Shown here piece after piece: positions 6,124 to 12,392 of a DNA stretch of 12,863 nucleotides; the stretch's first letter is position 1; each line of letters opens with the position of its first letter. The notes below the pieces were generated by a model. It saw only the letters and a program-made list of their open reading frames with translations. It was not told the DNA's origin and ran no database searches. Position numbers and translations under genes: made by a program. Origin of the DNA: Porticoccaceae bacterium (GTDB lineage: Bacteria > Pseudomonadota > Gammaproteobacteria > Pseudomonadales > Porticoccaceae); contig JALOAH010000100.1 of assembly GCA_023228865.1 (NCBI GenBank), positions 1-12,863 of the forward strand, in the 5' to 3' direction.

Positions 6124-8526
6124 CTACCATCGTGCAGGAGGCTTGTAGTAATCCTCCGGGACTGGTGGCCATTTCACTGGGAACATTTCCTTGGACCATG
6201 CTGCGCGCAGTCTTGAGAGGTCCCACAGATAACCATTTGCACCGCCAGATTTTCGATGTTTTGTGGCGGCATCCAATTTCTCGATAAGCACCTTCCGGAT
6301 ACCGGAGTGGGTAATGTGATTCCAGCCGGGTCGCCCCTGCATCCAACTTTTTGCGTCTTTTAGTAGCTCAGAGGTAGGTACAAACATTCCCCCTGATCTC
6401 AGCTCTTCAGCTCCCGGGGGCGGCTCTGCGGACTTTAGCAGGTCGAACAGGTAAGCCTCGAATCCCTGAAGGCTTTGAGCCTTCTGGTCGATCAACGCTT
6501 CAGTCTGAGGTACTGCGCGAACCTCGAAGTCATCAAGGTCATACGTGAGTAGAAAATACAGAAGGTTCTCAAACCCGCCGGATTCCAGATCATTCCTGAT
6601 GGCCTTGAAATAGCGGTGATTCTGCTTTTCACCATCGCCGATTTCAAGAACAAAGAATCGACGTTCATCCAGACCAGCAGGAACTACCCAGCTGTCATTT
6701 GAAGCAAGTATGAGGTGCGTGAAGTTGGCGGCGGCTTCGGCGTCCACCCCCTTGCCTTCGACAATTAAGCTCTCTTCAGTGATGAGTGTCTTGAGCACCG
6801 ATTCATGCTTCTTGTCTCCGGCGAAGAATGCTTCATCACCGAACAGTAGGACCGTGTCCCGGAGGTGGGCGTTGAAAGAGCCCACCAAATGCTTGGAATC
6901 CGACACCTGAAGGAAGTGACGTCCAAAGAGGTGCCCCAATACTTTGGCAAAGAACGATTTGCCTGTGCCGCGTTTCCCTCGCAGTACAACGGCAACTTCT
7001 CCCGGGCTGTCAGGCTCCTGAACAGCACGGGCCATCCAGCCTACAAGATACTCATACCATTCCTCATTGCCAGAACAGACATTATCTTTCACATGGCGCA
7101 GGAAGGATTCATGATTGTTGCCGGGGCTTGAGTCGCAGGCGAAGCCTTGCCAAAGATTATAGGCATCCTCAACCTCCTGACCGGGAGCAAATACCATGGT
7201 CTCAAACTGACGGCGGAGGGGATGGTCAATCCACCACGCCCCGACCGCCTTTTCAATTGGCTGTCCGCTGTCACCGACACCCACCACCACCTTGCGGTTG
7301 CGGTAGAAGTTGCGGAAGTCCTCGAAGGACTGTTTTGTGATGCGTACCCGCTTGTCTTTGCGGCTTCGATCCTCAGTCTCTGTGATGATCCGGCATTTCC
7401 CACCTATATTACCTATCACGGCATACTTCTCGTTGAGTTTGCGCAGCCACGGGTCCACCGCCTCCTCGTGCGCCCGTTCGATCTGGCGCAGGGCGTAGGA
7501 TTCCCAGTTGGGCTTATCCCGGACTGAGGCGGCGATCTCGTTGGACCCGGTGATGATCGCATAAATCATCTCATCCGGGACCTCCGCCCTGACCAGGTCG
7601 CAACAGACCTTGAACAGGGTTTCGGACCGGGAAGGGTACTTGTTGGGGTCAATCGGGTCCGCCCCGGTCGCAATCAGGGCAAGGCAGTGGTCACTGATGG
7701 ATTTGCCGTTCTCTGACGCCCACTCCCTCAACTCCTCGGAACCGATGTCAGGGATGTTGCCCGTAACTCTGATTTTCGGTCGTGCGCCGGGAAGAGAGTC
7801 ATCTTTGCTCTGCACCCTGACAGCGGCGGCGAACTTCGACAGGGGGTACACGCGGTCATCGTGCCATTCCAGTAGGGTAGCCAGAACCGGGACCCGGCCC
7901 TTGCGCAGCTTCTTCTTGTTGGGCACGTTGATCGTGCCCGGAAGGCGCATGATGCGATCCACGTTGTGGCAGTGGTCCCCCTGGAATATGATCTCCAGCT
8001 GCTGGTTGTACCGCTCCAGCTCCTCCGCCTTCGCCACAATCCCGTTGATTTCGAGGTCCGGGGACTCCTCCAGCTTCCAGAAGGCTTGAATACCCCCGCC
8101 GGAGTCGATGATGACCGTGGGCTGCTTGTCGAACTCCCGGAGGACCTTCAGCGCCCGTTCCCGCTCCTCCTCAATATCCTCCCCCGCCCGGGGGTCAATG
8201 TCCACGTGGAGCCAGTCCATGCGCAGGACATCTTCCTTGGTGGCCTTCGCCTCATACTTCTCCCCGTTCTGCCCATGCTTGTACGCGGGCTTGGTCGGGT
8301 TCACGTGGAAGTAAATGTTCAGCTTGCCCTGCTTTCCGTCGATCCATGCCCGGGCCTCCGCTTCCGTCTCCAGCGTGAAGCTCTGGGTGATGGTCTTGCC
8401 GTCCGGGATAATCGCGGTCAGGACCCAGGGACCGCCGGGGCGGAATCGTTGCAAAAATTCGATAGCCGCTGGCGTATCGGGGGTAAGGGGCAGTGCTGTT
8501 TCTGCTGCCCTAAGAGCTTCAGCCAT
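6124..8526 (-). CDS. Replicative primase-helicase (AEP-like primase plus SF3 helicase)
   Basis: 800 aa, similar in architecture to the P4 alpha protein and other satellite and phage replication enzymes. The N-terminal primase region has metal-binding DID at 109-111 (WLHVDIDPR), the active-site DSGGGIQAFWKL at 141-152 and RIMRLPGTINVPNKKK at 191-206, a signature of RepB/AEP-type primases. The C-terminal third is a superfamily 3 helicase: Walker A GKRGTGKS (517-524), Walker B VLLFGDE (559-565), motif C LILASND (605-611) and an arginine finger in DERRFF (620-625). All key residues are present. The ATG at 8526 has AAAGGGG upstream and overlaps the stop of the preceding gene by 8 nt, so translation is coupled. 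It should start replication at the adjacent repeat cluster and makes the excised element a self-initiating replicon (inference). Confidence 0.93.
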   Translation of the reverse strand: MAEALRAAETALPLTPDTPAAIEFLQRFRPGGPWVLTAIIPDGKTITQSFTLETEAEARAWIDGKQGKLNIYFHVNPTKPAYKHGQNGEKYEAKATKEDVLRMDWLHVDIDPRAGEDIEEERERALKVLREFDKQPTVIIDSGGGIQAFWKLEESPDLEINGIVAKAEELERYNQQLEIIFQGDHCHNVDRIMRLPGTINVPNKKKLRKGRVPVLATLLEWHDDRVYPLSKFAAAVRVQSKDDSLPGARPKIRVTGNIPDIGSEELREWASENGKSISDHCLALIATGADPIDPNKYPSRSETLFKVCCDLVRAEVPDEMIYAIITGSNEIAASVRDKPNWESYALRQIERAHEEAVDPWLRKLNEKYAVIGNIGGKCRIITETEDRSRKDKRVRITKQSFEDFRNFYRNRKVVVGVGDSGQPIEKAVGAWWIDHPLRRQFETMVFAPGQEVEDAYNLWQGFACDSSPGNNHESFLRHVKDNVCSGNEEWYEYLVGWMARAVQEPDSPGEVAVVLRGKRGTGKSFFAKVLGHLFGRHFLQVSDSKHLVGSFNAHLRDTVLLFGDEAFFAGDKKHESVLKTLITEESLIVEGKGVDAEAAANFTHLILASNDSWVVPAGLDERRFFVLEIGDGEKQNHRYFKAIRNDLESGGFENLLYFLLTYDLDDFEVRAVPQTEALIDQKAQSLQGFEAYLFDLLKSAEPPPGAEELRSGGMFVPTSELLKDAKSWMQGRPGWNHITHSGIRKVLIEKLDAATKHRKSGGANGYLWDLSRLRAAWSKEMFPVKWPPVPEDYYKPPARW

Positions 8527-8938
8527 AACGCACCCCTTTCAGCAGGTGGTTCCAGCGGCTCCATGCGCCCCGGCGGACTCCGTGATAGTTGTAGAATATC
8601 CCACGGCCAAAATATCCGTTATCTCGAATGTCGGGATACAGGCGGACCAGTTTGTTGCCAACAAGGTGTTCTCTGCCTCGCATTACCTCCCTGCAATATT
8701 CGAGAGTCCGCAGATCATCAGCCAGATCAGCGGAATCGTTGGCGGCTCCGGTGCAGACTTTCAGTAGCCCATCCACGATGTCCCTCACGCAGGCCACGAG
8801 GTGGGCATTGCCCTCGTTGGTATAGTCGATCCACAGTGGGAAAATCTCCGACGGGGGAATGCCCAACAGCAAGGCCACATAGGCGGCTTCCTGCCAGTCG
8901 GATTCGCGGGTGGTGGGGGGAAAAGGTATATATTCCAT
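8519..8938 (-). CDS. Hypothetical protein of the replication operon, 139 aa
   Basis: Not recognised. It is a soluble, mixed-composition protein with an N-terminal helix (DWQEAAYVALLLGIPPSEIF), a central helix-rich part, and an aromatic and basic C-terminus (GYFGRGIFYNYHGVRRGAWS). It starts 4 nt after the AlpA-like stop codon behind AGGGGGG and overlaps the primase-helicase start by 8 nt, so the three genes form one tightly coupled unit. That position suggests a replication accessory protein, regulator or copy-number factor; there is no direct evidence for any of these. Confidence 0.8.
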   Translation of the reverse strand: MEYIPFPPTTRESDWQEAAYVALLLGIPPSEIFPLWIDYTNEGNAHLVACVRDIVDGLLKVCTGAANDSADLADDLRTLEYCREVMRGREHLVGNKLVRLYPDIRDNGYFGRGIFYNYHGVRRGAWSRWNHLLKGVRYG

Positions 8939-8941
8939 GTG

Positions 8942-9196
8942 TCAGCCCCCCTTTTCCTGCTCGGCGGCCAAGAACGCATCAATATCGTTCAGGTCCCATG
9001 CGGTGGTACGGGGTCCCAGCTTTTTTGGCTGGGGGAAGCCGGGGCGCTCCTTGGCCCAGCGCCAGCACGTCGCCAAACTCACCCCCAGATACTGGGCGGT
9101 GGCGTTGGGGCGGGAGTAGCGGGGTTGCTGGCGGCGTGCCAGTTCGTCAGCGACAGCCTGTTTCAAGGCAGAGAGTGGGATTGTTTCTTGGTTCAT
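8942..9196 (-). CDS. alpA: AlpA-family HTH transcriptional regulator
   Basis: 84 aa. A winged/MerR-like HTH occupies ~27-75: YSRPNATAQYLGVSLATCWR followed by WAKERPGFPQPKKLGPRTTAW and DLNDIDAFLA, which closely follows the AlpA pattern (FPxPxKLGxR..W...DIDAFL). AlpA proteins activate integrase or excision genes in P4-like satellites and PICIs, and some act as the induction switch (family knowledge). The ATG at 9196 is preferred over the in-frame upstream ATG at 9241, which lies at the base of a terminator-like hairpin. AGGA about 10 nt upstream is the likely ribosome site. It leads the replication operon, behind a structured leader. Confidence 0.85.
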   Translation of the reverse strand: MNQETIPLSALKQAVADELARRQQPRYSRPNATAQYLGVSLATCWRWAKERPGFPQPKKLGPRTTAWDLNDIDAFLAAEQEKGG

Positions 9197-9232
9197 AACA
9201 ACGAGTCCTATCACTAAGGCTCGCGCTACCCG

Positions 9233-9302
9233 TAAAAACAAACACGAGGCAGCGCAAGAGAGCCGCCCTTTGTTGGGCGGACCGCTTGCTAACTACCTCG
9301 TG
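9233..9302 (-). terminator. Nested terminator hairpin in alpA leader: attenuator or int terminator
   Basis: Read on the - strand, three stacked stems form: CACGAGG/CCTCGTG (arms 9296-9302 and 9243-9249), GCAAG/CTTGC (9285-9289 and 9254-9258) and CCGCCC/GGGCGG (9275-9280 and 9263-9268, 6-nt loop). TTTGTTTTT follows. This is a convincing intrinsic terminator, 37 nt upstream of the alpA ATG. It could end the int transcript or conditionally block the replication operon. Confidence 0.7.
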
Positions 9303-9387
9303 CTTTCTCCCGAGGGACCAATCTGGTGCCGTCCACCCCAGGATTGGGTACCTGGCGGCCAACGGTTCAGCTAGACAATTGGGTAAG

Positions 9388-9415
9388 ATACTATCGTCTA
9401 ATTACGGGGCGGTAA
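9388..9415 (-). promoter_or_regulatory. Possible sigma70 promoter for alpA-primase operon
   Basis: On the - strand TTACCG (9410-9415), a 16-bp spacer, then TAGTAT (9388-9393). It lies between the int stop and alpA and would give a leader of about 185 nt containing the nested hairpin. The match is moderate. CTAGAC/GTCTAA half-sites flank the -10 region. Confidence 0.35.
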
Positions 9416-9458
9416 AGCTCTTTTAGTAAATTATTTTTTGGTAACTCCATGTATTAGT

Positions 9459-10811
9459 TTACTTTTTAGGAAAACAGAACCCTGCCCAGTCCGCCATAAG
9501 TGCCCGTCGCTTCTCGAAAAGATCACCCCGCCGGTATGCCGCCTCCACCTTGCTTTCGATGGTGTGGGCCAAGGCCATTTCGGCCACTTCTCGTGGGTGG
9601 TTGGTGTGCTCTGCCGCCCAATCGCGGAAGGTCGAGCGGAAGCCATGGGGAGTCACCAGCTTGTCCCGCTTCGGGTCCAGGTAGCCGGGCTGGCCGCTGC
9701 TGGTGTTGGCCTCGTGCATCCGCATTATTACCGCCTTCAATGTGGCGTCGGACAGCTCGCCAGCCCTGGGTGCCGGAAACAGCATCCCGGTTCGGGGCTG
9801 GGGCAACCCGTCCAGCAGCTCAATGGCCAGCGGGGAGAGTGCCACCCGGTGCTCCTTGCCCGCCTTCATCCGCTCCGCCGGTACGGTCCAGACGCCATGG
9901 GCCAGGTCGATCTCCTCCCAGGTCGCGGCCCGCACTTCGCCGGATCGTGCCGCCGTCAGGATGGCGAAGGCTAGGGCTTTCGCCCCGGCGGAATCCTGTT
10001 GCCGCAAGTGGGCGAAGAACCGCGCCATATCTTCCACCGGCAGGGCGGGGAGGTGTTCGGTTCTGCTGGCCTTGCCCTTCTTGGGTAGCAGGTGGTCGAG
10101 GTGCCCCCGCCATCGGGCTGGGTTCTCTGCGGTCCGGTATTTGCGGGCAATGGCGAAGTCAAACACGTTTTCGATATGGCCCTGCAAGCGGACAGCAGTG
10201 GCCCCCTTCGCCTTCCAGAATTCCTCCTTGTTGGTGTTCTCGTTCTTCTGGCGCAGGACGTTCAGGACGTGGGCCGTGTCGATCTCCTCGATATGCAGCT
10301 TGCCCAGCAAGGGGTAAGCATAGGTCTCAAAGGCATTGCTCCACCGGGGGAAGTCCTTGGGGTTCTTCCACTCCTCGGCCTTCACCGCAAGGTACTGGGT
10401 CGCCACCTCCCGGAAGGTAATGGCCCTGGCCATCTCTGCCAGCATGGCGGCTTTTGCCCGCCTGCGCTCCGCCAGCGGGTCGATGCCTTGGTTGATCTTC
10501 TCCCGCAAGGTCCTGGCCGCTGTCCGTGCCTGTTCCAGCGACACCGTGGGATAGTCGCCCAAACCAATCTCCCGGCGGACATAGTTGCGCCACAGGTCCT
10601 TCTTGTCGGTATATTTTGGTTCGGTGTCGGGCTTCTCGATGCTATAGCGCAACAGCCAGGATTTTCCGCTGGTCTCTTGGGCGGTCGGGGCCACCTGTAC
10701 ATATAGCCCACTCACTCCGCCCACCGCATAGCAGATGGGCCGGTCCTTGTCCGGGTCCCCTTTCAGTTTCCGCACATAGAGGTCCGTTTTCTTCTTTGCT
10801 ACCCTTGGCAT
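9459..10811 (-). CDS. int: P4-type tyrosine integrase
   Basis: 450 aa, the normal length for P4-like site-specific integrases, which recombine the element with a tRNA 3' end. The N-terminal ~110 residues are the DUF4102-type arm-binding domain (GLYVQVAP, IGLGDYPTVSLEQARTAA). A SAM-like core-binding domain spans ~130-235. The catalytic domain carries Arg289 (TAARSGEVR), a lysine around 316-319 (MKAGKEHR), His389 and Arg392 (TPHGFRSTFRDW), His416 (LAHTIE) and nucleophile Tyr426 (VEAAYRRGDLF). All are intact. The only ribosome-site candidate is a weak GATAGAAG just before the ATG at 10811. Two 9-bp repeats lie 10-29 bp upstream of the start, so the protein may repress its own gene. The gene is transcribed away from the right attachment site. 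Confidence 0.96.
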   Translation of the reverse strand: MPRVAKKKTDLYVRKLKGDPDKDRPICYAVGGVSGLYVQVAPTAQETSGKSWLLRYSIEKPDTEPKYTDKKDLWRNYVRREIGLGDYPTVSLEQARTAARTLREKINQGIDPLAERRRAKAAMLAEMARAITFREVATQYLAVKAEEWKNPKDFPRWSNAFETYAYPLLGKLHIEEIDTAHVLNVLRQKNENTNKEEFWKAKGATAVRLQGHIENVFDFAIARKYRTAENPARWRGHLDHLLPKKGKASRTEHLPALPVEDMARFFAHLRQQDSAGAKALAFAILTAARSGEVRAATWEEIDLAHGVWTVPAERMKAGKEHRVALSPLAIELLDGLPQPRTGMLFPAPRAGELSDATLKAVIMRMHEANTSSGQPGYLDPKRDKLVTPHGFRSTFRDWAAEHTNHPREVAEMALAHTIESKVEAAYRRGDLFEKRRALMADWAGFCFPKK

Positions 10812-10820
10812 GTCTTCTAT

Positions 10821-10840
10821 CCGCCTATAACCCGCCTATA
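10821..10840. repeat. Tandem CCGCCTATA repeats before int start
   Basis: CCGCCTATA occurs at 10821-10829 and 10832-10840, 11 bp apart, about one helical turn, directly upstream of the int ATG. They are candidate integrase arm sites or an operator for int autoregulation. Confidence 0.5.
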
Positions 10841-10863
10841 GATTGGGCTATCTTACGCGATCC

Positions 10864-10956
10864 TATAAGACGAAGAAAGAGGGAAAAAATTATCAATATG
10901 CTGTTATATAAGGATAAAAAGTAAAGTAGAGAGATAAGGCGAGATGGTATAAGACG
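10864..10956. repeat. Direct TATAAGACG repeats near right attachment site
   Basis: TATAAGACG occurs at 10864-10872 and 10948-10956, 84 bp apart, between int and the tRNA-like core. They are possible arm-type sites for integrase or its excision partner. The 9-bp length makes chance possible but unlikely in 130 bp. Confidence 0.35.
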
Positions 10957-10969
10957 CTAAAGCGGCGGT

Positions 10970-10983
10970 CTCCCTCACCGCCA
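10970..10983 (+). other. Right attachment site: tRNA-Ser 3'-end fragment
   Basis: CTCCCTCACCGCCA contains CCTCACC-G-CCA, the 3' acceptor strand, discriminator and CCA of gammaproteobacterial tRNA-Ser genes whose 5' end is GGTGAGG. No tRNA body precedes it, and an intrinsic terminator follows 8 nt later as for a native tRNA. P4-type integrases commonly target such ends, so this is read as the duplicated core at the element border. The fragment also forms half of a GGCGGT/ACCGCC hairpin (10964-10982), an alternative explanation. Confidence 0.55.
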
Positions 10984-10991
10984 AATCAAAG

Positions 10992-11016
10992 AACCCGGCC
11001 TCGCGCCGGGTTTTTT
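10992..11016 (+). terminator. Intrinsic terminator after the tRNA-like fragment
   Basis: AACCCGGC (10992-10999) pairs with GCCGGGTT (11005-11012), with a 5-nt loop, followed by further Ts to 11016. It probably ended the original tRNA-Ser transcript before the element inserted, and belongs to the chromosome side of the junction. Confidence 0.85.
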
Positions 11017-11064
11017 GCTTTTGTCGAAGGTGGATGACCGCCGGTTCGATATTGAGGCTCCGAT

Positions 11065-11292
11065 ATGCCAAGGGCGGTTCAGTGGCAGCAAGCATGGCCT
11101 TTCGGCATCATTGGCGTAACGACCTTGGATCGAAGATGTATTGATATTCTCGATTCCGCTGGGGAGATCTCAAGGGTCGCGTTGTTTGCTTTATTTTTTT
11201 ACCCGGGCTATGGTTGTCTTGAATTTTTCACCAGCGATGGTTTTGGCCGTCGACTTTCTAGAGATCATGTTGAAAGCCTTGTTTTTCCATAG
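11065..11292 (+). CDS. Doubtful small ORF, 75 aa
   Basis: Not recognised. GAGG lies 8-9 nt before the ATG, and the frame reads MPRAVQWQQAWPFGIIGVTT, then a Phe-rich stretch (ALFALFFYPGYG). It may be a small chromosomal gene, a remnant disrupted long ago, or noncoding. It is listed because the ribosome site is reasonable and nothing else fills 11017-11417. Confidence 0.3.
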   Translation: MPRAVQWQQAWPFGIIGVTTLDRRCIDILDSAGEISRVALFALFFYPGYGCLEFFTSDGFGRRLSRDHVESLVFP

Positions 11293-11320
11293 AGCCGCCT
11301 CTCCCACCTTGCTTGCTTAA

Positions 11321-11344
11321 GCCAGGCGCGTGCCTGCGCCTGGC
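11321..11344. other. Strong GC-rich stem-loop before Rnk-like gene
   Basis: GCCAGGCGC (11321-11329) and GCGCCTGGC (11336-11344) form a perfect 9-bp stem with a 6-nt loop. No immediate T tract follows on the + strand; TTTTTA appears about 10 nt later. It could be a weak terminator or part of the leader of the gene starting at 11418. Confidence 0.5.
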
Positions 11345-11417
11345 GACATCTCGTTTTTATCCATTCCTATCATTCTCCGAGAGGGTCATCTTGGCGCTTC
11401 AGCGTTTGAGGATTTTC

Positions 11418-11792
11418 ATGAGTCGCTATATGGAAAAGGTCGAGAAGTATTGCATGACCAACCGGATAAGCCTCGCCCTTGGTCCGGTTGAACTTGGACA
11501 TGTGCTTGGCAAGCTCGAAGGGCTGGACTCGCTTCCCGATGACAGTGTGGAAAAGCGGTACAGGGCCCATGTTGGTAAATCAGTGGAACTTCTCGACCTC
11601 TACGATGGCAGTCGCGTAGTGTTTGATTTGGTATTGCCCGGAGAGGATGACGCTACAGCGGGTCGATTGTCGGTATTGTCCCCCCTGGGGGCCGCAGTGC
11701 TTGGTTTGACGGCGGGCGAGCGGGCCCAGGTTTCATTATTTGGCAGCCAGCATGTGTATCTGGTGTGTCGGGTTTTCAGCACCAATTCCTAG
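11418..11792 (+). CDS. Rnk/GreA-C-terminal-domain protein, nucleoside diphosphate kinase regulator-like
   Basis: 124 aa. The C-terminal half (about 52-120) is the FKBP-like GreA/GreB C-terminal domain with its hallmark LSVLSPLGAAVLGLTAGE at 84-101. The N-terminus is a short helical segment (LGKLEGLDSLPDD) rather than a GreA coiled coil, as in Rnk. Such proteins bind RNA polymerase near the secondary channel and compete with Gre factors; E. coli Rnk affects nucleoside diphosphate kinase levels (family knowledge). The ATG at 11418 is chosen for its GAGG 6 nt upstream; the frame extends to 11313, but that part has no conserved sequence. Chromosomal gene outside the element. It could be a Rnk paralogue rather than the true orthologue. 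Confidence 0.82.
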   Translation: MSRYMEKVEKYCMTNRISLALGPVELGHVLGKLEGLDSLPDDSVEKRYRAHVGKSVELLDLYDGSRVVFDLVLPGEDDATAGRLSVLSPLGAAVLGLTAGERAQVSLFGSQHVYLVCRVFSTNS

Positions 11793-11929
11793 CATATTGG
11801 CTGCGATAAGAACGGGAGGGTTTGTGCCTTGAAGCATCCGGTTGGCCGTCAAGTTCATCTTTAGGATTGGTCCTGGTGTGGCATGAAGACGGCCTGTGCC
11901 AATGCCATGACAGCCTGTGAGGAATGACC

Positions 11930-12025
11930 ATGAGCAAGGAGAAACAGAAAAAATCACCACAAAAAAGCCTCAAGGAAAAGCGAAACGAGAAGCGTGAAAA
12001 ACGCCAGAAACAGTCAAAAGATTGA
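11930..12025 (+). CDS. 31-aa Lys/Glu-rich small protein
   Basis: ATG at 11930 with AGGA about 6 nt upstream opens a 31-codon frame ending TGA at 12025. The product begins MSKEKQKKSPQKSLKEKRNE and continues in the same charged, basic style; about half the residues are Lys or Glu and there is no hydrophobic core. It could be a disordered nucleic-acid- or ribosome-associated peptide. The good ribosome site and coherent composition argue for a real gene. Function unknown. Confidence 0.6.
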   Translation: MSKEKQKKSPQKSLKEKRNEKREKRQKQSKD

Positions 12026-12392
12026 CTTTTTGGGGTGCAGGGATGCGCCCGCACATTCTGATAAATAAGCGTTTATGCGTCATGGCGAGGTGGATCTATT
12101 TTTTACCAGCTCAATGCACTTTCGGTGGTCAAGAATATTTCCCCGTGCGTAGGTGTGGGTGTTGAGATTTGATCTGAGAGTCGCCGGCTTGACATGGCCT
12201 TTTTCAATTCGTGAATTTTTTCTGGCAGATTATTTTTCCGCAAATCAATGTTTGCAGGATTGGGGGCGACGCATCGCCTGTATTTGAAATGCCACCAAAC
12301 ATTCACAATAACTTCCCGAAATGTACATAGACCGTCCTGATAATTTCTCCTGATTGCTCACACCCATTCCTACATCCGATCAGGAGACTCCC
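12026..12392. other. Gene-poor intergenic stretch upstream of TonB-dependent receptor
   Basis: No convincing gene. A 67-codon - strand frame (12103-12306, GTG start, GGAAG upstream) has no recognisable sequence and is not called. The last ~90 bp before 12393 should hold the receptor promoter and leader, but no clear Fur box or -35/-10 pair stands out. Confidence 0.4.

Larger units (their letters stand above)
1..10983. mobile_element. Integrated phage-satellite-like / P4-PICI-like element, left end not in window
   Basis: The segment joins a P4-type integrase, an AlpA-family regulator, an SF3 primase-helicase with a repeat-rich origin, a serine recombinase, TerS-like and TerL genes, an SOS-controlled gene and nuclease cargo. 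Nearly all genes are on the - strand. The right border is placed at a tRNA-Ser-like 3' end (10970-10983) just upstream of the integrase gene. Because that fragment reads on the + strand and is followed by its own terminator, the complete tRNA should lie beyond position 1. No portal, capsid or tail gene is visible. The order int-alpA-primase-terminase resembles Gram-negative PICIs and P4-like satellites (family knowledge). Satellite rather than degraded prophage is inference, since the left part is unseen. Confidence 0.75.

Noticed and set aside
5957..6148. 63-codon + strand frame in the origin region
   Set aside because: It is built over the repeats and the terminator hairpin and has no good ribosome site or protein-like composition.
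7966..9198. 410-codon open frame on the + strand
   Set aside because: It lies antisense to the primase-helicase, the 139-aa gene and alpA, whose - strand frames carry clear motifs. The + strand product is low-complexity and arises from GC-rich codon bias.
10890..10983. Complete tRNA gene
   Set aside because: Only the acceptor 3' strand and CCA are recognisable. There is no T-loop TTC, anticodon arm or 5' GGTGAGG partner upstream.
12103..12306. 67-aa gene on the - strand
   Set aside because: A GGAAG precedes the GTG, but the product matches nothing I know and composition is not persuasive. Left as unassigned.
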